A stretch of DNA of 64,000 nt, taken from NCBI GenBank assembly GCA_023460955.1, contig JAEWOH010000060.1, positions 11,331 to 75,330 on the forward strand, read 5' to 3'. Shown here piece by piece: positions 17,572 through 29,000 of this stretch (positions are counted from its first letter, which is position 1; each line of letters begins with the position of its first letter). The DNA comes from Bacillota bacterium. GTDB lineage: Bacteria > Bacillota > Clostridia > Acetivibrionales > DSM-1351. The notes beneath the pieces are model-generated. The model had not been told where the DNA came from, made no database searches, and saw nothing but the letters and a program-made list of their open reading frames with translations. Both the position numbers and the translations under genes were made by a program.

Positions 17572-18570
17572 TTAAGTAATTTTGCTTATTTCAACACCCT
17601 TATAATAATACTTTAAAATATCCGAATATGTGTAACCCTGCTTCGCCAGATAATCAGCTCCACACTGGCTCATTCCGACCCCATGACCATATCCGATGGT
17701 GGTTATGGCTATTTTTCCGTCTTTCTGCCTTGAAAGCTTGAAGTTTGCAGATTTAAGCTGAAAAATCTTTCTGAAATCGGTGCCTTTTATAGTTATGTTT
17801 CCGATTTTCATTTCCATAACCCTATCTCCTGAAGAGTACTTTTTAACTTCAACCGATGAAAGGATATCACTTGTAGTTAGTTTGAATTCCGGATTAAAAT
17901 CTTTTAACTTTTTAACTATGTCTGACTGTTCAAAAACAGCCTCAGATTTATATTCAGAAAAGGTATCCTCGCCGGGACTTTCAACTCCGCGAAGATAAGG
18001 TTCAGCGGTTCCTGTCCAGACATCTTCCACATTTTCCGTATGTCCACCGCTGTTGGAGTGAAATAGCGGATTTATTACTATTTTGTTATACTCAATTACC
18101 TGCCCGGAGGTTTCATTGACAGCCTTACAAATTTTATTCCAGTACTTGAAGGAGGAAAATAGCCCCCAGCGTCTCATCGCCGTTTCTTTACTTATCCATG
18201 CCTGACAATGAGCAGGACTGGTACAAACATCGGCCCCGTCATGTACGGTTTCTGATGATCCGTAAAGCTTCACCGCTCTCCCCAAGGCATAAGTCCGGGC
18301 AGCTACAGCCTGTGCTTTAAGCGCCTCCATTTCAAAAGATGCCGGCATTTCTGCTGCTACAACTCCGACGAGATAATCTTCTAAATTCATTTTTATTATT
18401 TTTTTCTGATCAGCCATATAGACATTTACAGTTATTACCTTAGACGGATTCCCATTTTGTGCCTTGCTCTGTATTTGCTCCTGAATGACATCAAAATTCC
18501 TGACCAATATAAGAGGTATAAATATAATAACAACAATCATTAGAATTATGTAAAGGCATATTTTCTTCAT
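17572..18570 (-). CDS. spoIID: Stage II sporulation protein D (lytic transglycosylase)
   Basis: A 332-residue membrane-anchored murein lytic transglycosylase needed for engulfment. A transmembrane segment (about 4-24, ICLYIILMIVVIIFIPLILV) is followed by the SpoIID domain with the catalytic-glutamate region VVAAEMPASFEMEALKAQAV (Glu74), the Cys pair DVCTSPAHCQAW, NSGGHTENVEDVW and the ending GYGHGVGMSQCGADYLAKQG. ATG at 18570 (weak GGGG site) is preferred to an in-frame ATG at 18621 that has no site. It works with SpoIIM and SpoIIP (not in the window). It follows murA after a strong terminator, so it has its own promoter, expected to be SigE-dependent. Confidence 0.96.
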   Translation of the reverse strand: MKKICLYIILMIVVIIFIPLILVRNFDVIQEQIQSKAQNGNPSKVITVNVYMADQKKIIKMNLEDYLVGVVAAEMPASFEMEALKAQAVAARTYALGRAVKLYGSSETVHDGADVCTSPAHCQAWISKETAMRRWGLFSSFKYWNKICKAVNETSGQVIEYNKIVINPLFHSNSGGHTENVEDVWTGTAEPYLRGVESPGEDTFSEYKSEAVFEQSDIVKKLKDFNPEFKLTTSDILSSVEVKKYSSGDRVMEMKIGNITIKGTDFRKIFQLKSANFKLSRQKDGKIAITTIGYGHGVGMSQCGADYLAKQGYTYSDILKYYYKGVEISKIT

Positions 18571-18736
18571 TATAACCCCAATCTGCGCAAGCAGGAATAT
18601 TGTTTTTTCAGGCAAGCGCATTCAAACAATAAAGAATATTAATGTCTTCCAACCCTAAACTATTTTCATCTGCAGCTTAGTTTATTGGGACATGTTAATT
18701 TATATTATCTTGAGGTTTAATTTATGTTACATTAAA

Positions 18737-18778
18737 ATAGCTATAATTATTTCGATTTACCGAAATAATTATAGCTAT
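18737..18778 (-). terminator. Terminator after murA
   Basis: Perfect 18-bp stem (ATAGCTATAATTATTTCG and its complement) with a 6-nt loop, followed by TTTTAATG on the minus strand. It separates murA from spoIID. Confidence 0.88.
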
Positions 18779-18803
18779 CTACTTTTATTATCCATTCTGT
18801 TGC

Positions 18804-20066
18804 TTATTCTTCCACCCTTTCAATTTTGGCACCCAGTGCTTTAAGTTTTTTATCAAGGCTGCAATATCCCCTGTCTATATGCTGAATCTCGCCGATTTCT
18901 GTTGCGCCTTCAGCTGAAAGGCCTGCCAGAACTAACGCAGCTCCCGCTCTTAAATCTGTGGCCTTAACTGTTGCACCCGTTAAGCAATGTCTGCCCTCGA
19001 TTACTGCTGTCCTGCCATCAATCTTAATGTTCGCACCCATTCGTTTTAATTCACACACATGCATAAATCTGTTCTCAAAAATAGTTTCTGTCACTATACT
19101 TGTCCCCTGCGTACAGCTTAAAAGTGAAGTCATTTGAGCCTGCATATCAGTAGGGAAACCGGGGTATGGAAGGGTTTTTACATCAACAGGCTTTAAAACC
19201 CCATTGCTTTTTATTCTTATAGATGTCAACTCTTCACTTATTTCCAGACCGGTTTCTTTAAGTTTTGCTATAATTGGCTTCAAATGATCAGGAACAACAT
19301 TCTGAATTTCAACATCACCGTGCGTAATTGCTGCTGCCACCATAAAAGTTCCTGCTTCAATCCTGTCAGGAATTATGGTGTGTGTGCAGCCTTGAAGCCT
19401 GTCAACTCCAGTAATTCTAATGGTATCGGTCCCTGCACCTTTTATGCATGCACCCATTTTATTCAGATAACTGGCCAGATCAACGATTTCAGGCTCTATG
19501 GCTGCATTTTCTATGCTTGTCTGCCCTTCAGCCAGCACTGCTGCCATAAGAACATTTTCCGTCGCGCCTACGCTGGGAAAATCCATATAAATCTTATTTC
19601 CAATCAATCTTTTTGTTCTTCTTGCTTCAATATAACCATGACCCTGTGTGATTTCAGCTCCTAAAGCCACAAAGCCTTTTAAATGCAAATCCACAGGTCT
19701 TGAACCAATGGCACAGCCTCCGGGTAATGCAACCCTGACAAATCCCGTTTTGGCAAGCATGGGTCCCATTATTAAAAAAGATGCTCTGAGTTTATTTACC
19801 AATTCATAGGGTGCAGTTGAATTAGTTATGTCTTTAGCATGAAAACTGATCGAATTAGTTCCGGGCAACTGCTCGACTTCAGCTCCAAGTGATTTTATCA
19901 GTTCACACATCATTTTGACATCATATAAATCCGGCACTTCTTCAATAATACTTTTTGACTCACCTAAAAGGGATGCTGCCATTATTGGAAGGACTGAATT
20001 TTTTGCACCATCTACTCTTACTTTGCCTTTTAAAGGTACACCTTCGCTTATAACATATTTTGCCAA
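18804..20066 (-). CDS. murA: UDP-N-acetylglucosamine 1-carboxyvinyltransferase (MurA)
   Basis: A 420-residue enzyme of the first committed peptidoglycan step, adding enolpyruvate from PEP to UDP-GlcNAc. The fosfomycin-target cysteine is present in [15 protein letters not shown] (Cys118). Other signatures are [31 protein letters not shown] and [10 protein letters not shown]. The reading begins with a TTG codon at 20066; the family start ([14 protein letters not shown]) and the GGGAAGAG site upstream support it, and no nearby ATG fits. It lies 40 bp after the ywmB-like gene and before spoIID, as in B. subtilis (ywmB-murAA-spoIID-spoIIQ). Confidence 0.97.
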   Translation of the reverse strand: MAKYVISEGVPLKGKVRVDGAKNSVLPIMAASLLGESKSIIEEVPDLYDVKMMCELIKSLGAEVEQLPGTNSISFHAKDITNSTAPYELVNKLRASFLIMGPMLAKTGFVRVALPGGCAIGSRPVDLHLKGFVALGAEITQGHGYIEARRTKRLIGNKIYMDFPSVGATENVLMAAVLAEGQTSIENAAIEPEIVDLASYLNKMGACIKGAGTDTIRITGVDRLQGCTHTIIPDRIEAGTFMVAAAITHGDVEIQNVVPDHLKPIIAKLKETGLEISEELTSIRIKSNGVLKPVDVKTLPYPGFPTDMQAQMTSLLSCTQGTSIVTETIFENRFMHVCELKRMGANIKIDGRTAVIEGRHCLTGATVKATDLRAGAALVLAGLSAEGATEIGEIQHIDRGYCSLDKKLKALGAKIERVEE

Positions 20067-20106
20067 GTGAGCTCTTCCCTTCTTTTTATATTTTGTACTG
20101 CTGCAC

Positions 20107-20859
20107 TTAGTATTCGGTGTTCACCACAGGTGTCGCCACCCAAAGGTAAGTCTTGTTCTCTATTTTGTTGTACCTGATGGCAAGACTGAGGTTAATGTTC
20201 TTACCATCAATATTCAGCTTATCTTCAATCATTGGAGAGAATGCAGATACGCTGATAATGTTTTCCTGCCTCATACTGTCAACCTTTTTAGCATCACTGT
20301 CATCAAGAACTTTTCTGCAGATATTTTCCAGCTGCGAATCCTGCAGATTTCCTTCATAGGTTCCGGTTATACATGAGTTGACTACTGGTTTTAACCCGTA
20401 ATTACGGAAAATTTCTTCTATTTTGTTTCTTAAAAGCAATGCCGAACCATTAACGGTTTCTGTCGCATCTATAGTTATATATTTGTCTCCATCACCACTT
20501 TTATTCCCTACAATACTTGCCATTGCTGATATTTTAACGCCAGATTTTGTTGTTCCTGACATATCTGTTTTTATCAATGTATCAGTGCTTGTTGAATTCT
20601 TTGAATAATTGTCTACTTCCAAGCCTTTAAAAACATCCTCGCAAACTTTTGATAAATCGTCGAGCTTCTTAAAATCTTTTGTTGCCCTGGCAAAAAAATA
20701 TAACTCATTTACTACCATTTTCGCACCAGACGCTTTAAAAGCATCCGAAATTGAAATTTTTTCACCTGCATTGCTTCTGTAAGTGTTTATGTAATAAGTT
20801 GTTCCGACAATTGCCGCGGCAAGTACCAATGCTGTTAATACAAAAAGTGTCTTTTTCAT
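20107..20859 (-). CDS. YwmB-like (TATA-box-binding-like fold) protein
   Basis: A 250-residue exported protein with an N-terminal membrane or signal segment ([20 protein letters not shown]). The rest has alternating helices and strands and polar spacing like the YwmB family, whose fold resembles TATA-box-binding protein and whose function is unknown. The call depends partly on position: it directly precedes murA (40 bp), as ywmB precedes murAA in Bacillus. GGAGG stands before the ATG. It is probably co-transcribed with murA. Confidence 0.75.
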   Translation of the reverse strand: MKKTLFVLTALVLAAAIVGTTYYINTYRSNAGEKISISDAFKASGAKMVVNELYFFARATKDFKKLDDLSKVCEDVFKGLEVDNYSKNSTSTDTLIKTDMSGTTKSGVKISAMASIVGNKSGDGDKYITIDATETVNGSALLLRNKIEEIFRNYGLKPVVNSCITGTYEGNLQDSQLENICRKVLDDSDAKKVDSMRQENIISVSAFSPMIEDKLNIDGKNINLSLAIRYNKIENKTYLWVATPVVNTEY

Positions 20860-20924
20860 AAATCCTCCATATCCCCAGTCGGTAGCTTTACTAAAATTGC
20901 CACCGTCTTAAGGTAATAAAAAAA

Positions 20925-20973
20925 CAATAATTTTATTAAGATAAATTTGATTATCTTGATAATAAAATTATTG
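20925..20973 (-). terminator. Terminator closing the 31-21 kb surface operon
   Basis: Long AT-rich hairpin CAATAATTTTATTA ... TAATAAAATTATTG with an inner AGATAA/TTATCT stem, followed by seven T on the minus strand. It stands between the small SLH gene and ywmB and ends the accessory surface block. Confidence 0.88.
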
Positions 20974-21082
20974 CCTTATAAAAAAAGTCATATACATTTG
21001 TATGTCTTGTATTTCCCGATGGGAATTTAATGCTGAAATCTATGAAGCTGAATACTAATTAATCTAACTCCTCCAATATTTA

Positions 21083-21934
21083 TCAGTAGGTTGAGAGTGC
21101 TCTGCTTAGCATCATTGCAAAATTCCCCCTGGATACATTGCTGTTTTCGTTAAAAGAATTATATATGTTATCCTGTGGAGTTAAAATTCTTAAATTAAAT
21201 ATGTTCTGGACACTTTCAGAATACCACTGACCTTTTTTTAATTTAGTATAAACTCCTTCCGAACGAGTCTTAAAGGTAAAGGCCTTGGAAATCATGGAGC
21301 ACGCCTCTGCGATGGTTATTTTTCCGTCAGGCTTAAAATTTTTCGAATCTGCCGGTGACATTATCCCCTTGTCTATAACAGCATTTATATATTTTTTTGC
21401 CCAGTGCTTGTCAACATCATTAAATTTTGATTTACCGGCTGAATTAAGTTTAAGATTTAACGAAAGTGCCAGCATTGAAGCCACCTCGGCTCTGGTTACC
21501 ATTGTCTGAGGTTTAAATTTTGTATCTTTATAGGCAGCTGTGATTACATCCATATCATGTAAATGCCTTACATATTCATCATATTCAGTATTTATTATAT
21601 CTGTATAAGGCCTGTAGCTCAGATTATCAGAGTTGGTAGTTATTATTCTGAAAGGTGCTATAACCAGATTTTCATCTACTTGAGCTGTTGCTGAGGAATG
21701 ACCGCCTTTTACCAAGGAATAGGTTACATTAACGGTCTTTCCGCTTTTAGTACTAAGGGCAATAATTTTTATCCCTTTCCCCTTTTCCTGACTGGACAGA
21801 GTTATTTGGTATTTTCCGTTGACAAGCTTGCTGGTAACCTTTACTCCATTAGCATGAACAGCCTGAAGAGAAAAAACCGATATCATCAGAGACAGTATTA
21901 AAATGAAAGAGAGTTTATTGATACGTGGCTTCAT
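21083..21934 (-). CDS. Small SLH-domain surface protein
   Basis: A 283-residue exported protein. The signal peptide ends near VHANG (about 29). A ~75-residue beta domain follows (VKVTSKLVNGKYQITLSSQEK), then three SLH repeats (about 105-283) with cores YKDTKFKPQTMVTRAEVASML, FNDVDKHWAKKYINAVIDKGI and NENSNVSRGNFAMML. AGGAGG precedes the ATG. It is the last gene of a three-gene unit, 65 bp after a 1334-residue Fn3/SLH gene. It may be a minimal anchor that presents the short beta domain. Confidence 0.88.
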   Translation of the reverse strand: MKPRINKLSFILILSLMISVFSLQAVHANGVKVTSKLVNGKYQITLSSQEKGKGIKIIALSTKSGKTVNVTYSLVKGGHSSATAQVDENLVIAPFRIITTNSDNLSYRPYTDIINTEYDEYVRHLHDMDVITAAYKDTKFKPQTMVTRAEVASMLALSLNLKLNSAGKSKFNDVDKHWAKKYINAVIDKGIMSPADSKNFKPDGKITIAEACSMISKAFTFKTRSEGVYTKLKKGQWYSESVQNIFNLRILTPQDNIYNSFNENSNVSRGNFAMMLSRALSTY

Positions 21935-21999
21935 GGTTTCCTCCTGATGTATGAGGCAGCCGGCCTCTTCATAGCCAACCGCCCTGAACTTTTGATTTG

Positions 22000-24900
22000 C
22001 TATTCCAGTTCCCCTGACAATACCAAAGCTTTTTCTAGCATAAACATGAATTCTCCTCTAGTTACACTTTGTGTGGGATTGAGTTTAGCTCCTGATACTT
22101 TTGGAACGAAACCATTCTGTACGGCAAAAGCCACTTTTCCAAGCATGGTATTATCAATTTTTGAATAATCATTATAGGTCTTCAATATTTCCGTACTTTC
22201 AACAGCCTTTGTATAAGCTTTTCTTTCATACAGGGCAACTGATATTAATGCCGCCTCCTGCCTTGTAAGCATATCCCCTGATAGTTTGCCGCTTTTAATA
22301 AATCCTGCCTTAACTGCTGTTTCCATAAAACTGCTGTCATAGTTGAAGCCATCTATGGTATCAAAGGCCAGCTTAACAGCCTCCCCTACCGTTATATTAT
22401 CCTCAGGCCTGAAAAGTCTCCCTTCCAAGCTCTTAAGTTTGTGAGCAAATGCCACATTAATAATGGAATCTTCATATTCGTAGCCGTAAATATCATCATA
22501 CAGAAGATTGGTTCTATCAGCGAAGCCAAAGGTTCCGGGGATATTTGAATTAATGCTTATGAAGCCTTTGTTGTTATCAGAGTCATATTCATTTTTAGTC
22601 GTCTGCTTGTCCCAGTAGCCGGTTATAGGGTTATGTACATAACCATAGGTTTTACCCTCGGTATAGTCCGACTTATTTGTGTAAGGGTATTTGACCACCA
22701 ATGGTGTTGCAAACCTGTTTACGGGTATATTGCTCAGGCCGGTATCCAGTGTAACCTCAAGCTTGCCCAGTGGATTTTTCATCAAGAGCTCATTTGCTTT
22801 AGCCATAGGCATCTGTGGCATGAGGGTTATACTGAATAAGTAAACCTGCTCTTTATTGGTATTTTCAGCTGTTGTATTTGACAGTATTCCTGCCTTTAAG
22901 TCATAGGATACCGCAGAGGTTTTAAAGGCTATATTTTCTTTTAACTGCTCAAGCTTGTCAAACACACTCTTTGATATGTATATTGAAATATAGCTTGCCG
23001 GTTGCGGTGGCTTTGAGACATCTACAGTATAATCCAGCCTTTTATCTGTCTTAATCACCTCAATAAGCCTCTGTGCATTGACCCCAACTATCTTGACTGT
23101 CCAGGTTCCATTTATAACAGTAGAACCCTTTTCAACAATATCCCCGCCGATAACGTTATCAATATCCTGGTCGGAGTCATAGTCGTCGCTGCTTCTTAAG
23201 GTTCTTACACTAACGCTTTGAGTAGGTAGGGATTTAAGCTTCTTAACAGAATCATACGCATAAAGTCTTGCAAAGTACCTAAAATTGGACTTTAACCCGT
23301 CCACCTTGAACTCCGATACAGCTCCGGCAGTATATTCTTTAACATCTGAATAATCTACTCCACCGGCTACTTCAAGAATGTACTCCAGCCCTGGTTCCTG
23401 TATCCATTCAAAAGTTATACTGTTCTTGGTTACAGCATCATTTGAATTCTTTACGCCAAAGCCTCTTGGCGTTGCAGGCGGTATATCCTTTAAGGTTCTG
23501 ATCGGAAGTGAATCGCTCCATTCCGATTTTTCACTTACGGTACCATCCTGGCTAAACGCCTCTGCCTGAATCCAGAAGTAATATTGAGTATCGGCAGTCA
23601 GCCCCGGTATTCTGACATAGTTAACCCCGGAGGCCTTTATCTGGCTGGTGGTAACTGTTATAGCATTCCCGGCTTTATTCGGGTCATCAACCGTCCCATA
23701 CTTAATATAATATGTATTCCCATCCTTGTAATCCCAACCCAAATCAACAAAACTATCGGCAGCATAGGAATATGTAAAAGTCGGAACTACCGGTTTTTCA
23801 ACTATTTGTCCCTGAGTGGGCAGGGTAGTGAAAATAATAGGATTCGAAACATCTGAAAATAAAGGTTCCTCACCATTCCCGATATCTCTAGCGGCCCTCA
23901 CCCACAAAATATAAGTTGTATTGGGCTTAAGCTGACTAACAGGAATAACAATATTATGCTTGGCGTATTTAGGAGCTGTGTTTGCATCCGGTATATTCTC
24001 AGGTGCATTTAATTCAGGGAATTCGAACTCGTCTTCATTTCCGTTTTCTTTACTTATTACAGTTGTAACCTTCTCAAGCTTGTAATTATCAATGTCAGAT
24101 ATCTGTATCCCCTCATAAAACTCCTCACAGCCCACATAAAGGGACACGTTCGGATCATACTGCACCTTTCTGTGTGTCAGGTTGTCAGGCGGGTTAGTCA
24201 CAGGGTTATAGGCTACACTATCATTCAGGGTTTCCTTATCAGTCTTGACGTATTTCCACTTGCCGTCATTGCTGTCAAGTTGTTCATACCATCTATTCTT
24301 TGTAACTAAAGTTACTCCGTTTTCTGTAATCATCTTTCTGCCATCATTGTACTTTTTAATATCAAGCGGCGGATTGGAAGGTATCAGAGGGGTATCTATA
24401 GCGCCTCCGGGGAAGGTGGTAACAACCTTCAGTGCCGGACTTGAAGGATGTTCAACATTTTGTATTACACCGTCTACATCTTCAGCAAAAGTTTTTTTGG
24501 CAATTATTTTAAAATAATAGGTGGTGTTTGGTTTTAAGCCGTTGAGCTTATATTTATATCCAATTACAGAATTATTGCTGGTCTCATCAATAACCTGGTT
24601 TGCAGCAGAAGGTATAAAGTCACTCTCAATCCGTGCACCCGGAGTGGCAGCATTTTCTATTTGGGCAGGATCTCTATACAGCCATATGTCATACATTACA
24701 TCTTTATCAATGGAGCCGTCTCCCTTTTTAGGAGCCCTCCAAAGGATTGTGGCTGAGTTCTCTCCCAACTCACCTTTTTTTATAATTTGTCCGTTACTCC
24801 CGATAACATCCTCATATGATATGATAACCTTACCGGTAGAATCTGTGAATTTCGGTACAATTTCCGGCATGGATGGTGTATTCGGTACTTCTGATTCTTT

Positions 24901-26004
24901 TAGCATTACCTTGTCTGATACTATTTGTACTCCTGCCGGAAAATAAGGAGCACCATTCTGTGAAATCTCAGCCCTGATCTGATAGTAACTGAGTTCCTGC
25001 CCTTCAGGAACTGTAATAAAAGCTGAGGTACCCTCTTCAAGCATTATGGGGTAACCAGTGCCGTTGGTAAACTTGTCAATTCTGTACTGTACCTTTATGT
25101 TACCGCTGGTAATACCTGTTACCACCGGACTCCACTCCAGTCTCCAGATCGTTCCTTCTCCCGAGGTTGAAATCTTTGTTGTTCTGACCAAAATATTTGT
25201 AGTTACAATAACTGTTGGAGAAGAAGGACTTTTTATAATATCTGTATCCGCAATTTCAGGTTCAACCTTGACATAGTAAGCTCTTCCCGGGCTGCTTACA
25301 TTATGTATATATTCCAATGTACCGGTGGATTTATTTACAGTGATCGGACCATTTTCACTTATTTGATCCTCTGTTATGTATATAGGAAGAGTATTTGCAA
25401 AATCCTTATTTTCTGAAATATATAATTTATAGCTAACTCTCTTGCCATCATTCCAAACGTCATCCCAAACCACCTTAAACTTATTTGTACCCATTGTTAC
25501 GCATTTAAGGTTTATGTCTGTAAGAAATTTAACCGAATTAGAATTTGCAGATTCCGGCGATTTTTTAACCGTAGTAGCTCCCTCATCAGTAGTATATTGG
25601 TAATAAGCTTTTGAAAGGGCTCTATACACTGTACCCGACTTAAGGTCTCGCATTCTGATAGGAGTGGTTCCTGCAGGCAGGTCCCTTTCTCTAAGCACTG
25701 ATTGCTTTGCAGTATTGTATCCTTTAGGATACTCGTCCAGATAAATATTTACAAACTGGGCGTAAGGTATACTTGAGTTGGGTACTCCTTCCCAGGCAAT
25801 ATCCGCATAATAGCCTGATTCTCCACCTTCGGTAGCGCTATACCCGATAGGAGGCTCAAAATTCGGGTAAACAGCCTTTATCTGAAGCTTATTCGGTGCT
25901 GTCTGTTCAGGCATATATACAGCTGCGGCTGCAGCTTCTAATCCATATGAAGTAAATATAATTGTAAATGCCAAAAATGCTGCCAAAATCCTTATTGTCT
26001 TCAT
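22000..26004 (-). CDS. Fibronectin-III-like multidomain protein with C-terminal SLH anchor
   Basis: A 1334-residue exported protein with a signal peptide (about 1-27). About seven Fn3-like units follow to roughly residue 935, several closing with the LKPNTTYYFKIIA or LTADTQYYFWIQA type strand. An aspartate-rich hinge (SSDDYDSDQDIDN) leads to a ~220-residue beta module with FATPLVVKYPY and a GFISINSN strand. SLH-type repeats (about 1170-1334, RPEDNITVGEAVKLAF and LNPTQSVTRGEFMFML) end the protein. AGGAGA lies before the ATG. It is 44 bp downstream of a larger paralogue with the same plan. Probably a wall-bound filament or adhesin; its ligand is unknown. Confidence 0.87.
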   Translation of the reverse strand: MKTIRILAAFLAFTIIFTSYGLEAAAAAVYMPEQTAPNKLQIKAVYPNFEPPIGYSATEGGESGYYADIAWEGVPNSSIPYAQFVNIYLDEYPKGYNTAKQSVLRERDLPAGTTPIRMRDLKSGTVYRALSKAYYQYTTDEGATTVKKSPESANSNSVKFLTDINLKCVTMGTNKFKVVWDDVWNDGKRVSYKLYISENKDFANTLPIYITEDQISENGPITVNKSTGTLEYIHNVSSPGRAYYVKVEPEIADTDIIKSPSSPTVIVTTNILVRTTKISTSGEGTIWRLEWSPVVTGITSGNIKVQYRIDKFTNGTGYPIMLEEGTSAFITVPEGQELSYYQIRAEISQNGAPYFPAGVQIVSDKVMLKESEVPNTPSMPEIVPKFTDSTGKVIISYEDVIGSNGQIIKKGELGENSATILWRAPKKGDGSIDKDVMYDIWLYRDPAQIENAATPGARIESDFIPSAANQVIDETSNNSVIGYKYKLNGLKPNTTYYFKIIAKKTFAEDVDGVIQNVEHPSSPALKVVTTFPGGAIDTPLIPSNPPLDIKKYNDGRKMITENGVTLVTKNRWYEQLDSNDGKWKYVKTDKETLNDSVAYNPVTNPPDNLTHRKVQYDPNVSLYVGCEEFYEGIQISDIDNYKLEKVTTVISKENGNEDEFEFPELNAPENIPDANTAPKYAKHNIVIPVSQLKPNTTYILWVRAARDIGNGEEPLFSDVSNPIIFTTLPTQGQIVEKPVVPTFTYSYAADSFVDLGWDYKDGNTYYIKYGTVDDPNKAGNAITVTTSQIKASGVNYVRIPGLTADTQYYFWIQAEAFSQDGTVSEKSEWSDSLPIRTLKDIPPATPRGFGVKNSNDAVTKNSITFEWIQEPGLEYILEVAGGVDYSDVKEYTAGAVSEFKVDGLKSNFRYFARLYAYDSVKKLKSLPTQSVSVRTLRSSDDYDSDQDIDNVIGGDIVEKGSTVINGTWTVKIVGVNAQRLIEVIKTDKRLDYTVDVSKPPQPASYISIYISKSVFDKLEQLKENIAFKTSAVSYDLKAGILSNTTAENTNKEQVYLFSITLMPQMPMAKANELLMKNPLGKLEVTLDTGLSNIPVNRFATPLVVKYPYTNKSDYTEGKTYGYVHNPITGYWDKQTTKNEYDSDNNKGFISINSNIPGTFGFADRTNLLYDDIYGYEYEDSIINVAFAHKLKSLEGRLFRPEDNITVGEAVKLAFDTIDGFNYDSSFMETAVKAGFIKSGKLSGDMLTRQEAALISVALYERKAYTKAVESTEILKTYNDYSKIDNTMLGKVAFAVQNGFVPKVSGAKLNPTQSVTRGEFMFMLEKALVLSGELE

Positions 26005-26048
26005 AATTGCTATCTCCTGTAAAAGTAATACCTTCCAATTAATATTCT

Positions 26049-29000
26049 TTATAACTCCAGCATTTTCTCAATTGCCATTAACATACCTGCCCTGTTTATT
26101 GATGCCTGAGGACTAAAGTTGCCATTAGAATCAAGATTCATCAACTTCATTTCAAGACAGTAATAAACGGGTACGGCATATTTGTTTGATATTTTAGCGT
26201 CATCCTTAACCGTAATATTATAGGAGGCCCTCAGCTTATTGTAGTCTGTTCCCGTTTTCTGACAGTAAAGTTTTACGATTACTGCAGCAGCTTCCTCTCT
26301 TGAAATGTTTCTGTAAAGATTAGTTGTATTAATAATTTTATCAAGTCCATAGGCTTTAGCTTTTGATTTAGCGTCAAGCTGATCGTCATTGTTGTTTTCT
26401 GTCAGTACCTCATACAAAAGAATAGTCTCTTTTACTGTCACATCCAAATCCGGATTAAAGGAAACGTCTATTCTCGGAAACACTGCAGTTAAATCATAGT
26501 TTGCCGTGAGTTTTCCGATATATTCCTTAGCTCCGTTAGTGTCGGCTATGGTATCTGAAATATCTTTTCCTGAGAAAACTGCATATTTTCCGGTGCCTGA
26601 TACAATGAAGTTTATATACCCATCCTCTTTCTTAATGTTCTGAGTAAGCTTCTGCCAGTTTCCAAGGCTGCCGTAAACAACATACGGATTAACTGCAGCT
26701 TTGGCGGTATGAGTCATTTTTACCATTAAAGGGGAGCTGAATTTTGATATATCATATTTATTTGTAAATGCTCCCGCTGTATATCCAATACCGTTCAGAG
26801 TATCCTCAAGATAATATGAAAGTTCGCTTCTTACCTCCTCTAAAAGGCTATCCAGGTATTTTCCCACTGCTGCCGCATCCCCCTTCACATTTGAGTTGTT
26901 GGGATTTTTTATCGCTGCAAGTTTTCTCTGGATTATACCGGTGGTATCATTATAGAGCTTGTCTTTAATCAGTTTGTTTATATCAGCTGCTGTTCTGGTA
27001 CTTGCTACTGCCTGGGCAGACAAGGTATAAACCTTTGAAGCCGGAGTAGTTTTATCCGGAATATCGTTTATGCTTCCGGTGTTTACAACACTGTTGATTT
27101 TCAAATAAATGTCCTTGGAACCTGATACGGTCTTTGCATTTTTAAACTCTTCCATTTCTTCAGGATTAAAGGTATCGGGCCGTATTGTATACTCAATATT
27201 CTTTGCTTTCACAACCAGACTCTTGTTATTTGTCCTTATGGCATTAAGTATATCCTTTGCCAGATATATTTCATCATTATATACATATTCCGGATTCTGA
27301 GATATATCTATAATACAGGAATAATACCCATACCCCTGAAGCAGATTTATGACTTTATCATCCTTAACCAGAATCTTGTTTATACTCCCGTTTTTCTTGC
27401 TTACATCCCAATACATTTCCTGTTCAAGCTTATTAAGCATATCAAGGAATTTCGCAGTTACGCTCGTATTGTCGTCATCGTCATCATAATCGTCTTGATT
27501 AAATTCGGTTCTTGTATTTACAGGACCAATATACTTTGACGCTGTAAATACCAAAGAATTTGAGGAATCATATTTAACAGCTCTGACCTTAATATAGTAC
27601 TTTGTATTAGGTTTTAAAGGTCTGTGTTCCTTAGTCCCGTCAGGTAGAGTAACTTCTGCAAAATTTATTCTGGCATTATAAGTATAGTAATTAGTTCCCA
27701 GATTGCTATTGGATTTTTCAATATAATAAGGATAATTTGTCTGGGTTGAAGTATCAAAATATTGTTCCAGATCGGTATTATTCTTTAATATCGTATAATC
27801 ACTGTCATCCTCGCTCTTTATTGCAATTTCAAAACCCGAGAAGGAATCTATGGTATTACCCTGCCATTTAACTTCCAACTGGTAAAAATCATTTCTGGTA
27901 TATCTGGTTATAACACTTAATTCCTTATTGTTTGTTGACTGGGAAGTAGTGGTTCTTATAACCTTAACGCTGTACTGTGTATTTGGTTTTAGCTTTAGAA
28001 CTCTTCCGTAATAAACACTTCCATCCTTTACAATAGTATATTGTGATTTAGGAAGGGGAGTATAGTCATTTTCTCCCGGGGCTTTAAGCAGCAGCTTATA
28101 ATTTTCTGTCGTCATTCCGGCCAGAGTATCATACCAGTAAAAAGGCAGCTCACAGTTGCTGACCACCTGAAGCGCTGAAGGCTGTTCAATCAGTGAAGTC
28201 GTAACAGGTATTGAAACCCATAGGCTTGATCTTAGCTTGCTTTTACTGTCATATACTTCTGCACTTAAGCTGAAATAATACACCTTGTTGGGGAAAAGCC
28301 AGGTATTTATGGTATACCTGCACTTCTTTGTCTGAGGATCATATTGAAAATTTCCAGGCAGTTGAGGAACCTTCGGGTCAAGTGTCAGCTTCACAGGATT
28401 TCCGTCCACATTGTTATCCTTGTTTCCGAAAAAGCTGACAAAGCTTTTATATACAGAGTCCTCAATGATACTATTATCATTGTAAAGCGTATCTGCTGCT
28501 ACCTTTCTGCTAGTCGCAATCAGATTATAAGCAGCTTTACTTTCCTGTACCGTCCATTCAAAGGTAACTGATTCGCCGGTTACCATAAGGTTCCCTTCGC
28601 TGTCCTTTGCTATCGCAAAATCTACAGGTGTCAAAGGTCTCTGTGCGGAATCATCAGGAGTCGTCGGTTCACCTCTTGGTGTTGTTACTGGCAGTAATGC
28701 CGTACCTGATGATTCCTTTATAACTGGATTGTCATTTTCGTCTGTCATTCTCAGCCTTACTTTCACCATAAAGTAATATGTGGAGTTTGGCGATAGGGAG
28801 CTGCCGAAAATGGTTGAATTCTCACCTGTAAATTTGTTAATTGTGGGGTATACCCAGGTTGTATTATTAGCCATCTGAAAATCAAACCGTACATCGCCCG
28901 GATACTCAGTTGTTCCGATTTTATGAAAATATTTTCTATCTGTTCCGGTACTCATGTAAAGATCATAAATTACTGAGTTTTGAGAATTTTTATTTGTGGT

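Noticed and set aside
18571..18736. SigE promoter for spoIID (CATAAATT about 140 bp upstream)
   Set aside because: The -10 is only a partial match, and the -35 would fall inside the murA terminator; not supported enough to list.
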